Part shown: positions 17,328-26,913 of the stretch, piece after piece
How the letters are laid out: each line of letters starts with the position of its first letter
How positions within the stretch are numbered: the first letter of the stretch is position 1
NCBI GenBank assembly: GCA_018715345.1
Contig: DVLT01000044.1
Location: forward strand, 1 to 51,798
Length of the DNA stretch: 51,798 bases
DNA from: Candidatus Onthocola gallistercoris
GTDB taxonomy: Bacteria; Bacillota; Clostridia; Lachnospirales; Lachnospiraceae
Direction of reading: 5' to 3'
Program-made: the position numbers and the translations under genes
Notes under the pieces: generated by a model
What the model saw: only the letters and a program-made list of their open reading frames with translations
What the model was told of the DNA's origin: nothing
Databases searched by the model: none

Positions 17328-17759
17328 TTATTTCCATTTAAAGATCACGATTCCGGCAATGGCCAAAATCACACCCACGATCTTCGACCAGTCAAAAGCG
17401 GCTTTCTCCACGCCGAAAAGGCCGAATAATTCAATAAGATAGGCCACAACGATCTGGGAAATGACAATGATCAGAGCAGACTGGGCCGGCCCCAACTGAT
17501 CCATGCTCAGTATGACTGTCAAAGTGATAAATGCACCTAAAACGCCGCCCAAAAGCAGGTATTTGTGATCCACTTGAAAAAGGGCTGAAAAGGGTTCCCT
17601 TCCTTGAAAGAGCCATGCCGCCAGGCAGACGATCAGCGCCGTTGCCTGGACCCAACTGTTGGCCACCCACAGACTGGTCTGCTTTGTCAGCCCGGTGTTA
17701 AAAACCCCTTGCACACTCATCAATGCGCCGGAAACCAGCGCGATCAACCATCCCCACAT
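17328..17759 (-). CDS. Small DMT-family transporter (YdcZ/DUF606 type)
   Basis: 143 residues, almost entirely hydrophobic, with about five predicted membrane helices (for example LIALVSGALMSVQGVFNTGL, YLLLGGVLGAFITLTVILSM, ALIIVISQIVVAYLIELFGLF, IVGVILAIAGIVIF). This fits half-size DMT transporters of the YdcZ/DUF606 family, which often act as pairs; only one copy is here, so it may form a homodimer. The substrate is unknown. GGAGG 9 bases before ATG supports the start. It lies between the arg operon terminator and the comEA promoter on the same strand and appears to be a single-gene unit. Confidence 0.85.
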   Translation of the reverse strand: MWGWLIALVSGALMSVQGVFNTGLTKQTSLWVANSWVQATALIVCLAAWLFQGREPFSALFQVDHKYLLLGGVLGAFITLTVILSMDQLGPAQSALIIVISQIVVAYLIELFGLFGVEKAAFDWSKIVGVILAIAGIVIFKWK

Positions 17760-17822
17760 ATTCTTTCTACCTCCATAAGTTGTTCTTTTCCAATAGTATG
17801 CGGCATTCCCCTTTTTCTATGC

Positions 17823-17860
17823 AAAAAGGTCATCGGCTGTTATCAGCAGATGACCTCTTT
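17823..17860 (-). terminator. Terminator of the argCJBD operon
   Basis: AGGTCATC (17827-17834) pairs with GATGACCT (17849-17856), with an inner GCTG/CAGC stem around a TTAT loop. On the minus strand the stem is followed by TTTTT. It lies about 25 bases downstream of the argD stop codon. Confidence 0.88.
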
Positions 17861-17882
17861 ATTCGTTTATTGTATCTATCCT

Positions 17883-19073
17883 TTAAAGTTCTTCCAGACA
17901 GCTTTTCAGGATCTCATACATCTCGTCCACATTTTCCTTCGTGATGACAAGGGGCGGCACGAAACGGATGATATTGGCGCCTGCGGAAATGATGACCAGT
18001 CCCTTTTCCAAAGCCTTATTGATGTACGGACCCGCCGGCGCTTTCAGTTCCAAGGCCCGTATCAGACCCATGCCCCGGGTTTCCTTGACCACATCAAATT
18101 CCGCCGCCAGTTGGGACAGGCGTTTATCCAGATAGGGCGCCACTTCATTCACATGATCCAGCACATGGCGGCTCTCAAACATGTCAAAGACTTTGGAAAC
18201 TGCTGCACACACCAACGGATTGCCTCCATAGGTGGAACCGTGATCTCCCGGCTCCAAGGCATTTTCAGCCCGTTCTCCCACGACAAAGGCGCCCACCGGT
18301 ACGCCGCATCCCAGCGCTTTGGCTGTTGTCATCACATCCGGCAAAATACCATAATGCTGATAGGCAAACATCTTGCCTGTCCGGCCCATACCGCACTGGA
18401 TCTCATCCAGGATCAAAAGGATATCCTTTTCATCGCACAGTTTCCGGATCTGTTTGATGAAATCCGCTTCACCTGGATAAATACCGCCTTCTCCCTGGAC
18501 CGTCTCAAAGAGGATGGCACAGGTCTTGTCCGTGATCTTTGCCTTCACATCCTCCAGATCATTGTATTTTGCAAAGATCACATGACCGATACCCGGTCCG
18601 AAAGCTTCCCGATAATGGGCATTGCCGGTTACGGACAAGGCTCCCATACTCCTTCCATGGAAAGAATGCTCCATGGCGATGATCTCATGGTCTGTACATC
18701 CATCCTTTTTATGAGCATATTTTCTGGCCACTTTAATGGCTCCTTCGATGGCTTCTGTACCGCTGTTGGTAAAAAAGACCCGTTTCAACCCACTGGCTTT
18801 GACCAATTTATGGGCCGCTTCCGCCATGGGCTCGGTATAAAACAGATTGGATATGTGGATCAGTTTATCCATCTGGGCTTTCAAAGCGTTATTATATTCC
18901 TCCACATGATAGCCGAAAGCATTGACCGCTATGCCCGCGGCAAAATCCAGATATTTTTTCCCGTCCGTATCGTAAAGGTAGACGCCTTCCCCATGGTCAA
19001 AGGCCACAGGAAACCGGTTATAGGTATGGACAAGCGCTTCTTCCGCGTAATTTTTAAATTCATTCGTCACCAT
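17883..19073 (-). CDS. argD: Acetylornithine aminotransferase
   Basis: About 396-residue class III PLP aminotransferase converting N-acetylglutamate semialdehyde to N-acetylornithine. Visible: [19 protein letters not shown] (PLP phosphate site, about 101-120), [22 protein letters not shown] (PLP aspartate, about 220-233), TTAKALG with Schiff-base Lys252, and GSTYGGNPL. Start at 19073 is preferred because GGAAGG lies 7 bases upstream. It overlaps argB by 14 bases as the last gene of argC-argJ-argB-argD and ends before a strong terminator. Confidence 0.95.
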   Translation of the reverse strand: MVTNEFKNYAEEALVHTYNRFPVAFDHGEGVYLYDTDGKKYLDFAAGIAVNAFGYHVEEYNNALKAQMDKLIHISNLFYTEPMAEAAHKLVKASGLKRVFFTNSGTEAIEGAIKVARKYAHKKDGCTDHEIIAMEHSFHGRSMGALSVTGNAHYREAFGPGIGHVIFAKYNDLEDVKAKITDKTCAILFETVQGEGGIYPGEADFIKQIRKLCDEKDILLILDEIQCGMGRTGKMFAYQHYGILPDVMTTAKALGCGVPVGAFVVGERAENALEPGDHGSTYGGNPLVCAAVSKVFDMFESRHVLDHVNEVAPYLDKRLSQLAAEFDVVKETRGMGLIRALELKAPAGPYINKALEKGLVIISAGANIIRFVPPLVITKENVDEMYEILKSCLEEL

Positions 19074-19962
19074 GATAATACCTTCCTTCATCTTTGCCTA
19101 AAATGGCCGTTCCGATACCTTTGTTGGTGAAGATTTCCAACAACAGGCAATGGGGGATCCGACCGTCCAAAATATGCACCCGGGATACGCCATTGTCAAT
19201 GGCATCAATGCAGTTATTGAGTTTTGGCAGCATACCGCCGCCGATATAGCCGTCTGCGATCAATCCATGGGCATCTTCAATGGACAATTCGGATATGAGG
19301 GTTGCCGGATCTTTCGGATCTTTATAAACGCCCTCGATGTCGGTCAAGAAGGCCAGTTTTTCCGCATTCACCGCTTTGGCGATGGCGCAGGCCGCGTCAT
19401 CCGCATTGATATTATAAGTGTTGAAATCCTTATCCAACCCGATGGGACATACGATGGGCAGGAAATCATCGCTGAGCAGATCAAACAGCACTTTTGGATT
19501 CACTTCCGTGATCTCGCCCACGTAACCGATATCCTGGCCATTGGAATATTTCTTTTCCACGGTCAATAGGCCGCCGTCCTTTCCGCTGATGCCCACCGCT
19601 TTAACTCCCAGCTGCTGGACAAGCTGGACAAGTCCTTTGTTGACTTTGTTCAGGACCATTTCCGCGATCTCCATGGTTTCCGCGTCGGTCACCCGAAGGC
19701 CATTTATAAACTGAGGTTCCTTTCCGATCTTCCCGACCCACTGGCTGATCTCCTTGCCGCCGCCATGAACGATGATCGGTTTGAATCCCACCAGTTTAAG
19801 CAGGGTCACATCTTTGATCACATTTCTTTTCAGTTCCTCGTCAACCATGGCGCTGCCCCCATACTTGACAACGATGATCTTCCGGTTGAACCGCTGGATA
19901 TATGGCAATGCCTCGATCAGCACATTGGCTTTCTGCAAATATTTTTCCATTCCCTTTTCCAT
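19060..19962 (-). CDS. argB: Acetylglutamate kinase, probably arginine-sensitive
   Basis: 300-residue amino-acid kinase phosphorylating N-acetylglutamate. VVKYGGSAM (about 32-40), [12 protein letters not shown] (about 64-75) and the nucleotide-site region FLTDIEGVY are all present. The extra N-terminal helix (residues about 1-25, ALPYIQRF) and the C-terminal segment [20 protein letters not shown] are typical of arginine-inhibited hexameric enzymes. This fits a cyclic pathway with ArgJ, where this step is the feedback point. GAGGT 7 bases before ATG sets the start. It sits between argJ (65 bases upstream) and argD (overlapping). Confidence 0.95.
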   Translation of the reverse strand: MEKGMEKYLQKANVLIEALPYIQRFNRKIIVVKYGGSAMVDEELKRNVIKDVTLLKLVGFKPIIVHGGGKEISQWVGKIGKEPQFINGLRVTDAETMEIAEMVLNKVNKGLVQLVQQLGVKAVGISGKDGGLLTVEKKYSNGQDIGYVGEITEVNPKVLFDLLSDDFLPIVCPIGLDKDFNTYNINADDAACAIAKAVNAEKLAFLTDIEGVYKDPKDPATLISELSIEDAHGLIADGYIGGGMLPKLNNCIDAIDNGVSRVHILDGRIPHCLLLEIFTNKGIGTAILGKDEGRYYHGDE

Positions 19963-20027
19963 AACTTTACCTCATTTCTCCTTTTTCCTTTATGCCCTGC
20001 GGTGATAAAGGTATTTCAGAAAGCAGA

Positions 20028-21251
20028 TCAGCTCCGGTAATCCGCATTGATCTTCACATAGTCATAGGTGAGATCGCAGCCCCAGGCTGTGGCCGTCTGA
20101 TCTCCCATCTTCACATCCGCGATGGCTGTCACCTCCGGCTCAGATAGGATCTTTGTGGCTTCTTCCTCACTGTAGTCCGCTGCCACACCGTCTTTCATGA
20201 TCTGGATCTTTCCAGCTGCGCTTTCAAAGAACAGATCCACCACTTCCGGGTCAAAAACCACACCGGAATAACCCATGGCGCACAAAATCCTGCCCCAGTT
20301 GGCATCATGTCCATAGATGGCGGCCTTTGTCAAGTTGGAGGTCACGACAGACTTGCTCAGTGTCACCGCATCCGCCTTCGTTTTCGCTCCCAGGATCTTT
20401 ACTTCAAATAAGGCGGTGGCTCCTTCCCCATCTCCGGCGATCTTTCGGCACAGATAGGTATTGACCATATTTAACGCCTTTTTAAATGTTTCATAATCCT
20501 CATTTTTCTCTGTGACAGGTGTGTTGCCTGCCATACCATTGGCCAGTAAAAGCACCGTATCATTGGTGGATGTATCTCCATCCACGGAAACCATGTTATA
20601 GGTGTCTTTTATATCTTCGCTTAAAGCTTCCTGGAGCAGTTCCTTAGAAATGTCCGCGTCTGTTGTTATGAAACTCAGCATGGTGCACATGTTGGGATGG
20701 ATCATACCAGAGCCTTTGCACATACCGCCCATGGTGACTGTCTTACCGCCCATTTCAAATGTGACAGCGATCTCCTTGGGGACCGTATCCGTGGTCATGA
20801 TGGCCTGTGCCGCCTCATGCCCGGCTTCAATGGTCGCCTTTTTGATCTTGGCTAGGGCTTTAGCTCCGGCTTTGATCCGGTCTATGGGCAGCTGCATACC
20901 GATCACGCCGGTGGACGCCACCAACACCGCTTCTTCCGGAATGTCTAATATCTTTGCCGCCCCTTCGGCTGTCTGCCGGCAGTAGTCCATGCCTTCGGCT
21001 CCGGTGCAGGCATTGGCGATGCCGGAATTGATGATGACCGCCTGGGCATAGGCGGATTCTTTTACGATCTTCTGATCCCATTTCACCGGCGCGGCTTTCA
21101 CCACATTTGTTGTGAAAGTCCCGGCCGCCTTACACGGCACCTGGCTGTAGATCATGGCCATATCGGTCCGGTTTTTATATTTGATATTGGCTTCTGCCGC
21201 TGCTGCTTCAAATCCTTTTGCGGCTGTCACGCCGCCTTCGATCATCTTCAT
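20028..21251 (-). CDS. argJ: Glutamate N-acetyltransferase (ornithine acetyltransferase)
   Basis: 407-residue Ntn-type enzyme that recycles the acetyl group from N-acetylornithine to glutamate; some homologues also use acetyl-CoA. The self-cleavage site is seen in KGSGMIHPNMCTMLSF, with Thr190 as the new N-terminal nucleophile of the beta chain. A Cys (CTML) replaces the more common Ala before the cleavage Thr. Other family marks are STGVIG (about 113-118), DGDTSTNDTV and GRDANWGR-like HDANWGRIL. AGGAGG precedes ATG by 7 bases. argC ends 18 bases upstream. No argA-type synthase is needed if this enzyme is bifunctional; that cannot be decided from sequence. Confidence 0.95.
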   Translation of the reverse strand: MKMIEGGVTAAKGFEAAAAEANIKYKNRTDMAMIYSQVPCKAAGTFTTNVVKAAPVKWDQKIVKESAYAQAVIINSGIANACTGAEGMDYCRQTAEGAAKILDIPEEAVLVASTGVIGMQLPIDRIKAGAKALAKIKKATIEAGHEAAQAIMTTDTVPKEIAVTFEMGGKTVTMGGMCKGSGMIHPNMCTMLSFITTDADISKELLQEALSEDIKDTYNMVSVDGDTSTNDTVLLLANGMAGNTPVTEKNEDYETFKKALNMVNTYLCRKIAGDGEGATALFEVKILGAKTKADAVTLSKSVVTSNLTKAAIYGHDANWGRILCAMGYSGVVFDPEVVDLFFESAAGKIQIMKDGVAADYSEEEATKILSEPEVTAIADVKMGDQTATAWGCDLTYDYVKINADYRS

Positions 21252-21269
21252 ACCCTTTCCTCCTGCCCT

Positions 21270-22310
21270 TTACGGGAACATGGGGACCAGATCCAGTCCT
21301 TCGGCTTCATCCAGTCCGAACATCAGATTCATATTTTGTACAGCCTGTCCGGCTGCTCCTTTGACCAGATTGTCCAACGCGCCCATCATGATCAGACGGC
21401 CTGTCCGCTCATCCAGCACAAAGTTGATATCCGTATAATTGCTGCCTTCCACCCAGCGGGTCTGGGGACATGATCCCGCATCCAGCACCCGGACAAATTT
21501 TTCTTTCTTATAATAGTGATCATAAATATCCCGGAGTTCTTCCGCCGTCACCTTTTTTGCCAACTTGGCATAGGCCGTCACAAGGATTCCCCTGTTCATG
21601 GGCACCAGATGGGGGGTGAAATTCAAAAGGATCTCTTTTCCCGCCGCATAGCCCAACTGTTCCTCGATCTCCGGCGTATGTCTGTGGGTCGCCACACCAT
21701 AAGCCTTCATATTTTCATTCACCTCGCAGAACAGGTTGTCCACCTTGGCTCCTCTTCCGGCGCCTGAGGTGCCGGACTTGGCGTCGATGATGATCGTATC
21801 GGTATCAATGATCCCTTCCTTTACCATAGGATACAGGGTAAGGATGGAACAGGTGGTATAACATCCCGGATTCGCCACCAGTCTGGCTTTTTTCACATCT
21901 TCCCGATTGATCTCGCATAAGCCGTATACTGCTTCACCGATGAACTGGGGACTGGCATGTTGGATACCATACCATTTTTCATAAACGCTCACATCTTTTA
22001 TACGAAAATCGGCACTCAGATCGATGATCTTTACCTTATTTAAGATATCCTCACTGACCAGCGAGGCGCACAAGCCTTGAGGTGTGGCTGTGAAGATCAC
22101 ATCCACTGCTGCCGCCAGTTCATCCATATTGTCGTCCATACACGAGGCATCCACGATCTCAAACATGTTCTGAAATACACTGGCATATTTCTTATCTATA
22201 TAACTTCTGGAACCGAACCAGACAACTTCCACATCTTTATGCTGCATGAGCAGCCGGACCAACTCTTGACCTGCATAACCGGTGGAACCGATGATTCCTG
22301 CTTTGATCAT
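21270..22310 (-). CDS. argC: N-acetyl-gamma-glutamyl-phosphate reductase
   Basis: 346-residue NADPH-dependent reductase forming N-acetylglutamate semialdehyde. N-terminal Rossmann motif AGIIGSTGYAGQELVRLL, catalytic Cys150 in ANPGCYTTCSIL, and GTSGAGR and HRHTPEIEEQL in the C-terminal half are all intact. The start has GGGAG 8 bases upstream. It is the first gene of argCJBD; its leader holds a perfect inverted repeat and its promoter faces argG across ARG-box-like sites. Confidence 0.96.
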   Translation of the reverse strand: MIKAGIIGSTGYAGQELVRLLMQHKDVEVVWFGSRSYIDKKYASVFQNMFEIVDASCMDDNMDELAAAVDVIFTATPQGLCASLVSEDILNKVKIIDLSADFRIKDVSVYEKWYGIQHASPQFIGEAVYGLCEINREDVKKARLVANPGCYTTCSILTLYPMVKEGIIDTDTIIIDAKSGTSGAGRGAKVDNLFCEVNENMKAYGVATHRHTPEIEEQLGYAAGKEILLNFTPHLVPMNRGILVTAYAKLAKKVTAEELRDIYDHYYKKEKFVRVLDAGSCPQTRWVEGSNYTDINFVLDERTGRLIMMGALDNLVKGAAGQAVQNMNLMFGLDEAEGLDLVPMFP

Positions 22311-22338
22311 ATATCCATCTCCCGCTTTCTTTTATTGT

Positions 22339-22371
22339 GTGATATCTGTTCCTGTCTCTTCCAGATATCAC
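22339..22371 (-). promoter_or_regulatory. Perfect inverted repeat in the argC leader
   Basis: Arms GTGATATCTG (22339-22348) and CAGATATCAC (22362-22371) are exact complements around a 13-base loop, inside the transcribed leader about 30 bases before argC. No T tract follows on the minus strand, so it is not an ordinary terminator. It could be a leader RNA hairpin or a protein site. Confidence 0.6.
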
Positions 22372-22382
22372 CGGCTTAGGCT

Positions 22383-22411
22383 ATCATAATACTTTTTTTG
22401 CGCTCTGTAAA
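22383..22411 (-). promoter_or_regulatory. argC: Sigma-A promoter of argCJBD
   Basis: On the minus strand, TTTACA (22406-22411), a 17-base spacer and TATGAT (22383-22388). It places the start of transcription about 65 bases before the argC ATG and just downstream of ARG-box-like sites. Confidence 0.7.
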
Positions 22412-22446
22412 GTCATTTTTTATAAATATGTATATTTTTATGATTT

Positions 22447-22486
22447 TATGCATATTTATCCATACTTTTCCATACATTTATTCATG
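22447..22486. promoter_or_regulatory. Putative ARG boxes between argC and argG
   Basis: Two AT-rich imperfect palindromes, TATGCATATTTATCCATA (22447-22464) and CATACATTTATTCATG (22471-22486), lie about 23 bases apart centre to centre. The reverse of the second begins CATGAATAAAT, close to the CATGAATAAAAATTCAAG site of Bacillus AhrC/ArgR. They sit between the two divergent promoters and could control both. Together with the promoters they fill most of the 317-base gap; no coding sequence was seen in it. Confidence 0.55.
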
Positions 22487-22523
22487 TCAATTTATAAAAA
22501 TACAATTTTCTTATAAAAAACTA

Positions 22524-22552
22524 TTGCAATCCGCCGCCAGGTGTTGTAATAT
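22524..22552 (+). promoter_or_regulatory. argG: Sigma-A promoter of argG
   Basis: TTGCAA (22524-22529), 17 bases, TATAAT-like TAATAT (22547-22552). The argG start codon lies 75 bases downstream behind AGGAGG. Confidence 0.75.
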
Positions 22553-22627
22553 AGGGAAGGTACTCCGACAGGGGTATGATCGAAGATAAAAAACAGTATA
22601 GATACATATTTCAGGAGGTCATTATCA

Positions 22628-23854
22628 ATGAAAGAAAAAGTTGTTTTAGCTTATTCCGGCGGACTGGATACCACGGCCATCATTCCGTGGCTGAAAGAAA
22701 CCTTTGACTATGAAGTCATCTGCTGCTGCATCGACTGCGGCCAGGGAGAGGAACTGGACGGTCTGGATGAAAGAGCCAAAATGTCCGGCGCATCCAAATT
22801 ATATATTGAAAATATCGTGGATGAATTCTGTGATGACTACATCATGCCTTGTGTACAGGCAGGCGCTGTCTATGAGAATAAATATCTTCTTGGCACATCC
22901 ATGGCACGGCCGGTCATCGCTAAAAAACTTGTGGAAATCGCCCGGAAAGAAGGGGCTGTTGCCATCTGTCACGGTGCAACCGGAAAAGGTAATGACCAGA
23001 TCCGTTTTGAACTGGGCATCAAGGCGCTGGCTCCGGATATCAAGATCATCGCTCCGTGGCGTATGACCGACGTGTGGACCATGCAGTCCCGTGAAGATGA
23101 GATCGCCTACTGTAAAGCCCATGGCATCGATCTTCCCTTTGATGCCAGCCACAGCTACAGCCGGGATCGGAATTTATGGCATATCAGTCATGAAGGTCTG
23201 GAATTGGAAGATCCGTCCAATGCGCCCAATTATGACGACCTGCTCGTTTTGAGCGTAACACCGGAAAAGGCTCCGGATAAGGAAACGGAAGTGACCATGA
23301 CATTCGAAGCCGGCATTCCAAAGACTCTCAATGGCAAAGCCATGAAAGTATCCGAGATCATTGCCGAGTTGAATAAACTGGGCGGTGAAAACGGCATCGG
23401 TATCATCGATATCGTGGAGAACCGGGTCGTCGGTATGAAATCCCGTGGGGTATACGAAACCCCCGGCGGAACGATCTTGATGGAGGCCCATGCCCAGCTG
23501 GAAGAACTGGTACTTGACCGAGCCACCATGGAAGTGAAAAAAGATATGGGCAACAAGCTCGCCCAGGTCGTATATGAGGGAAAATGGTTCACCCCTCTGA
23601 GAGAAGCCATCCAGGCTTTCGTGGAGTCCACTCAGAAATATGTGACCGGCGAAGTGAAGTTCAAGCTTTACAAAGGCAACATTATCAAGGCCGGTACCAC
23701 ATCCCCCTATTCCCTGTACAATGAGTCTCTGGCTTCTTTCACCACAGGCGATATGTACGATCACCATGACGCTTCCGGATTTATCACCCTCTTCGGGCTG
23801 CCCCTTAAAGTTCGGGCCATGGTTCTTGCCAATCAGAAAAACAAGGATAAATGA
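22628..23854 (+). CDS. argG: Argininosuccinate synthase
   Basis: 408 residues, standard length. It joins citrulline and aspartate using ATP. The N-terminal P-loop of the PP-ATPase fold is [29 protein letters not shown] and the [12 protein letters not shown] segment are typical of ArgG. AGGAGG lies 9 bases before ATG. It stands alone on the plus strand, divergent from argCJBD; argH does not follow, since a strong terminator stands right after the gene. argF and argH are therefore elsewhere in the genome. Confidence 0.97.
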   Translation: MKEKVVLAYSGGLDTTAIIPWLKETFDYEVICCCIDCGQGEELDGLDERAKMSGASKLYIENIVDEFCDDYIMPCVQAGAVYENKYLLGTSMARPVIAKKLVEIARKEGAVAICHGATGKGNDQIRFELGIKALAPDIKIIAPWRMTDVWTMQSREDEIAYCKAHGIDLPFDASHSYSRDRNLWHISHEGLELEDPSNAPNYDDLLVLSVTPEKAPDKETEVTMTFEAGIPKTLNGKAMKVSEIIAELNKLGGENGIGIIDIVENRVVGMKSRGVYETPGGTILMEAHAQLEELVLDRATMEVKKDMGNKLAQVVYEGKWFTPLREAIQAFVESTQKYVTGEVKFKLYKGNIIKAGTTSPYSLYNESLASFTTGDMYDHHDASGFITLFGLPLKVRAMVLANQKNKDK

Positions 23855-23872
23855 TCCTGAAATATACGTAAT

Positions 23873-23918
23873 AAAGGACAGCGTTCCAAATCTCGGAAAC
23901 GCTGTCCTTTATTTTTTT
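23873..23918 (+). terminator. Terminator of argG
   Basis: AAAGGACAGCGTTCC pairs with GGAAACGCTGTCCTTT (one bulged A), followed by ATTTTTTTT. A second inverted repeat, AAAGGGCGC/GCGCCCTTT at 23941-23975, lies further on and may serve the convergent hydratase gene, although its minus-strand side lacks a T tract. Nothing else was seen in the 208-base convergent gap. Confidence 0.92.
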
Positions 23919-24062
23919 TCGCAGCTGCGATCACCGCTTGAAAGGGCGCCGACTCAAATAGCGTCAGCGCCCTTTAACTTTATGTTTTCCTCCGACTCAC
24001 ACCGAAAAAGTCATCCCCTGACCGGCACAGCCTTTGGCAGGAATCATGGGACAGTCCCAAGA

Positions 24063-26348
24063 TCAACCTACCCGATTGTAATTGATCAGACAACCCTTCA
24101 GGATGATCTCCCGTTCTTCATCGGTCAATTCACCCAACGTCATTTCAAAGGGTGTCAGCGTATCGCCCACCACATAAGCTGTGATCGTATCCGCTTTATC
24201 CTTCACCGCCTGGGCAATGCCCGGAATGAACAGATAATCACCATTCTTAAACGGCAGTTCCCCTTCCGGGATAAGGAAGGGCAGCATACCCCAGTTGATC
24301 AGGTTGGAACGATAACGCTTGGTTGCATATTCATTGGCAATGTTGGCCCAGCCGCCCAGGACCTTCTGGCAAGAAGCCGCCTGCTCACGGGCGGAACCAT
24401 CCCCCGGTTTGACGGCAAAGATCGTACTGCCCACACCCAGGTTGCCTTTACCTGCATCTGGGAACTGAGCCCGTACAACATCCATGACCGGACGGAGTTC
24501 TTCCAGCGCATCCAACGGACACTGTCCGGCTTCAATGGCTTTCTGAGCCTTCTGCACTTCTTTGGCACGGCCCACATACGCCGGATCCTTACGGGAAAGG
24601 GCAAACTCTGCCAGACCGATGGGGTTGGAACGATAAGAAGAAGTCTCGCCTGACGGGATCAGCTCATCCGTTGTCGTCACCGGATCGTGGATCTCGGAAA
24701 CCACTTTCAGCACCAGATTCTCCGGCAGAGCTGACATGGCCGGCCAGTCTTTGATATTGGGGCCGAATTTGATCTCCACGCTGGGATCGGCAACGCCATG
24801 GCTATCAAATACCCGATTGGCGTAAATCCGCCCATCGAAGAAATATTTCGGTTTTGTATAATCCACATCCATATCCGTAGCCGCTGTCAGATAGCCTTTA
24901 TTGGCCGCTGTGGCGGCAATGGAACGGGCATCCATCAAAGCAACGGATGCGATCTGGCCATTCTGGATCTTGGAACCTTCCCTATTGGGGAAATTCCGCG
25001 TGGAATGCCGGATACTGAATGCATTATTGGCCGGTGTATCTCCGGCGCCAAAACACGGTCCGCAGAAAGCAGTCTTAACAATAGCGCCTGTCTCCAACAG
25101 ATTGGCCACTGCGCCATTTTTCACCAATTCCATATAAATGGGCGTACTTGCCGGATAAACACTCAAGGTAAATTCATCCGGTCCGATGCTGGTGCCCTTT
25201 AAAATGTCCGCTGCATCACAGATATTCTCAAATCCGCCGCCGGCACATCCGGCGATGATACCCTGTTCCACATAAAGGCGACCATTTCTCACTTTATCCT
25301 TCAATGTAAAGTCCACCTGTCCATCCAGGCTGACCAACGCGCGTTTTTCACAGTCATCCAGGATGTCCATCAGGTTGGCATTGAGTTCTTCGATCGTATA
25401 CGTATTGCTGGGGTGGAACGGCATGGCGATCATGGGACGGATCTCACTCAGATCGATCTCGATCATGCCGTCATAGTAGGCAACCGGTCCCGGATTCAGT
25501 TCTTTATAATCATCGGGACGTCCATGGATCTCATAGTATTCTTTCACCTTGCTGTCTGTGGTCCAGATGGAGGACAGACAGGTGGTCTCCGTGGTCATGA
25601 CATCCACGCCGATCCGGTAATCCACGCTTAAGTTGGCCACACCCGGACCCACAAACTCCATCACTTTATTCTTCACATAGCCATTGCCGAATACTTCACC
25701 GATGATGGCCAGCGCGATATCCTGAGGACCCACCCCTTTGGCCGGGCTGCCCTTCAGATAAACGGCGATCACGCCGGGCATATTGATATCATAAGTCTGG
25801 TTGAGGAGCTGCTTGACCAACTCGGGGCCCCCTTCGCCCACAGCCATGGTACCAAGGGCTCCGTAGCGGGTATGGCTGTCCGAACCCAGGATCATCTTGC
25901 CACCGCCGGAAAGCATCTCTCTGGCATACTGGTGGATAACCGCCTGATGGGGCGGAACATATACACCGCCGTAACGCTTCGCACAGCTTAACCCAAACAT
26001 ATGGTCATCCTCGTTGATCGTACCGCCCACAGCGCAAAGGCTGTTGTGACAGTTGGTCAGCACATAAGGGATCGGGAACTTTTCCAGCCCCGACGCCCGG
26101 GCTGTCTGGATGATGCCCACAAATGTGATGTCATGGGATGTGAGTTTATCAAATTTGATCTTTAATTTTTCCATATTACCGGATGTATTATGGGCTTCCA
26201 GGATGCCATAGGCCATGGTCTCTCTGGCCGCTTCTGTTTTTGTGGGAGCCTGTCCCAGTTTGGCTGTCAGCGCCGCTGCCGCCTCCGGGCCATCCTCGAT
26301 GATCTCCTGTCCATTCAAGAGATAAACACCATTTTCATATAATTTCAT
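24063..26348 (-). CDS. Aconitase-superfamily hydratase (YbhJ-like)
   Basis: 761 residues covering the aconitase domains: GSDSHT (about 155-160), cluster cysteines C368 ([13 protein letters not shown]) and C429/C432 ([10 protein letters not shown]), and a swivelling C-terminal domain with GSAREQAA (about 645) and a [11 protein letters not shown] segment. The cluster cysteines are conserved, but the region that reads SCTNS in true aconitases reads GCAGGG here. The protein most resembles the E. coli YbhJ group of putative hydratases. It is thus probably a [4Fe-4S] hydratase, but citrate may not be its substrate. AGGAGG precedes ATG. A thioesterase gene lies 40 bases upstream. Confidence 0.83.
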   Translation of the reverse strand: MKLYENGVYLLNGQEIIEDGPEAAAALTAKLGQAPTKTEAARETMAYGILEAHNTSGNMEKLKIKFDKLTSHDITFVGIIQTARASGLEKFPIPYVLTNCHNSLCAVGGTINEDDHMFGLSCAKRYGGVYVPPHQAVIHQYAREMLSGGGKMILGSDSHTRYGALGTMAVGEGGPELVKQLLNQTYDINMPGVIAVYLKGSPAKGVGPQDIALAIIGEVFGNGYVKNKVMEFVGPGVANLSVDYRIGVDVMTTETTCLSSIWTTDSKVKEYYEIHGRPDDYKELNPGPVAYYDGMIEIDLSEIRPMIAMPFHPSNTYTIEELNANLMDILDDCEKRALVSLDGQVDFTLKDKVRNGRLYVEQGIIAGCAGGGFENICDAADILKGTSIGPDEFTLSVYPASTPIYMELVKNGAVANLLETGAIVKTAFCGPCFGAGDTPANNAFSIRHSTRNFPNREGSKIQNGQIASVALMDARSIAATAANKGYLTAATDMDVDYTKPKYFFDGRIYANRVFDSHGVADPSVEIKFGPNIKDWPAMSALPENLVLKVVSEIHDPVTTTDELIPSGETSSYRSNPIGLAEFALSRKDPAYVGRAKEVQKAQKAIEAGQCPLDALEELRPVMDVVRAQFPDAGKGNLGVGSTIFAVKPGDGSAREQAASCQKVLGGWANIANEYATKRYRSNLINWGMLPFLIPEGELPFKNGDYLFIPGIAQAVKDKADTITAYVVGDTLTPFEMTLGELTDEEREIILKGCLINYNRVG

Positions 26349-26388
26349 TCATATATCCTCCTGTCTGTATTTTCATCGGCTGTGCCTC

Positions 26389-26847
26389 TTACTTCTGAGC
26401 CGGGATAACATGAGCGTTTAATATCTCATAAACTTCCGGATAATCCCGTTTCATCCGCACCGGTTTAAAATCTCTGTCCACAAAGCCATGCTCCGACGCG
26501 CCTTCGGATCGAAGTTCACCGGTCTGTTCATCCCGTACTTCGTAAGCGACCCGCATCTTGACCCCATTAAACTTTGTAATGGACATATATATACGGACGG
26601 TTTCGTCATAATGGACCGGCAGTCTGTATCGGCACTCCACAGAAAGGACCGGAATGATGATCCCCATCCTCTCCAACGCATCATAGGGGAGCCCGATCTC
26701 CTTCATATAATGGAGCCTGGCTTCCTCAAACCAACGTATATAATTGGAATGATGGATGATCCCCATCTGATCGGTCTCATAATACAGAGCCGTCCGCGTA
26801 AAAGATGAGAAAATATCTTCTTTGCTGTCAATAATGATTTCTTTCAT
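26389..26847 (-). CDS. Acyl-CoA thioesterase, 4HBT/YbgC type
   Basis: 152-residue hot-dog fold thioesterase. YYETDQMGIIHHSNYIRWFEEAR (about 22-44, with the catalytic Asp in ETDQMG and the HHSNY turn) is the YbgC/FadM signature. It hydrolyses short-chain or aromatic acyl-CoA esters in related proteins; the substrate here is unknown. AGAAGGTG before ATG supports the start. It lies just upstream of the YbhJ-like hydratase on the same strand, 40 bases apart, and the two are probably co-transcribed from a promoter at 26866-26895. Confidence 0.88.
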   Translation of the reverse strand: MKEIIIDSKEDIFSSFTRTALYYETDQMGIIHHSNYIRWFEEARLHYMKEIGLPYDALERMGIIIPVLSVECRYRLPVHYDETVRIYMSITKFNGVKMRVAYEVRDEQTGELRSEGASEHGFVDRDFKPVRMKRDYPEVYEILNAHVIPAQK

Positions 26848-26865
26848 CTCTTCACCTTCTTTGTT

Positions 26866-26895
26866 AGTATAGCATATCTTAAAGCCGGATGCCAG
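26866..26895 (-). promoter_or_regulatory. Putative promoter of the thioesterase-hydratase pair
   Basis: On the minus strand, CTGGCA (26890-26895), an 18-base spacer and TATACT (26866-26871), about 20 bases before the thioesterase start codon. The -35 box matches four of six consensus bases. Confidence 0.45.
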
Positions 26896-26913
26896 TATGG
26901 GTTTACATACGCA

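Noticed and set aside
17604-19130. 508-codon open frame on the plus strand opposite argD
   Set aside because: It lies antisense to a clear argD gene, has no RBS at its start and the translation is Cys/His/Ile-rich without any family features. It is a shadow of the high third-codon bias of argD.
23941-23975. Second hairpin in the argG-hydratase gap as terminator of the hydratase gene
   Set aside because: The stem AAAGGGCGC/GCGCCCTTT is good, but no T tract follows on the minus strand, so it is only mentioned, not called.
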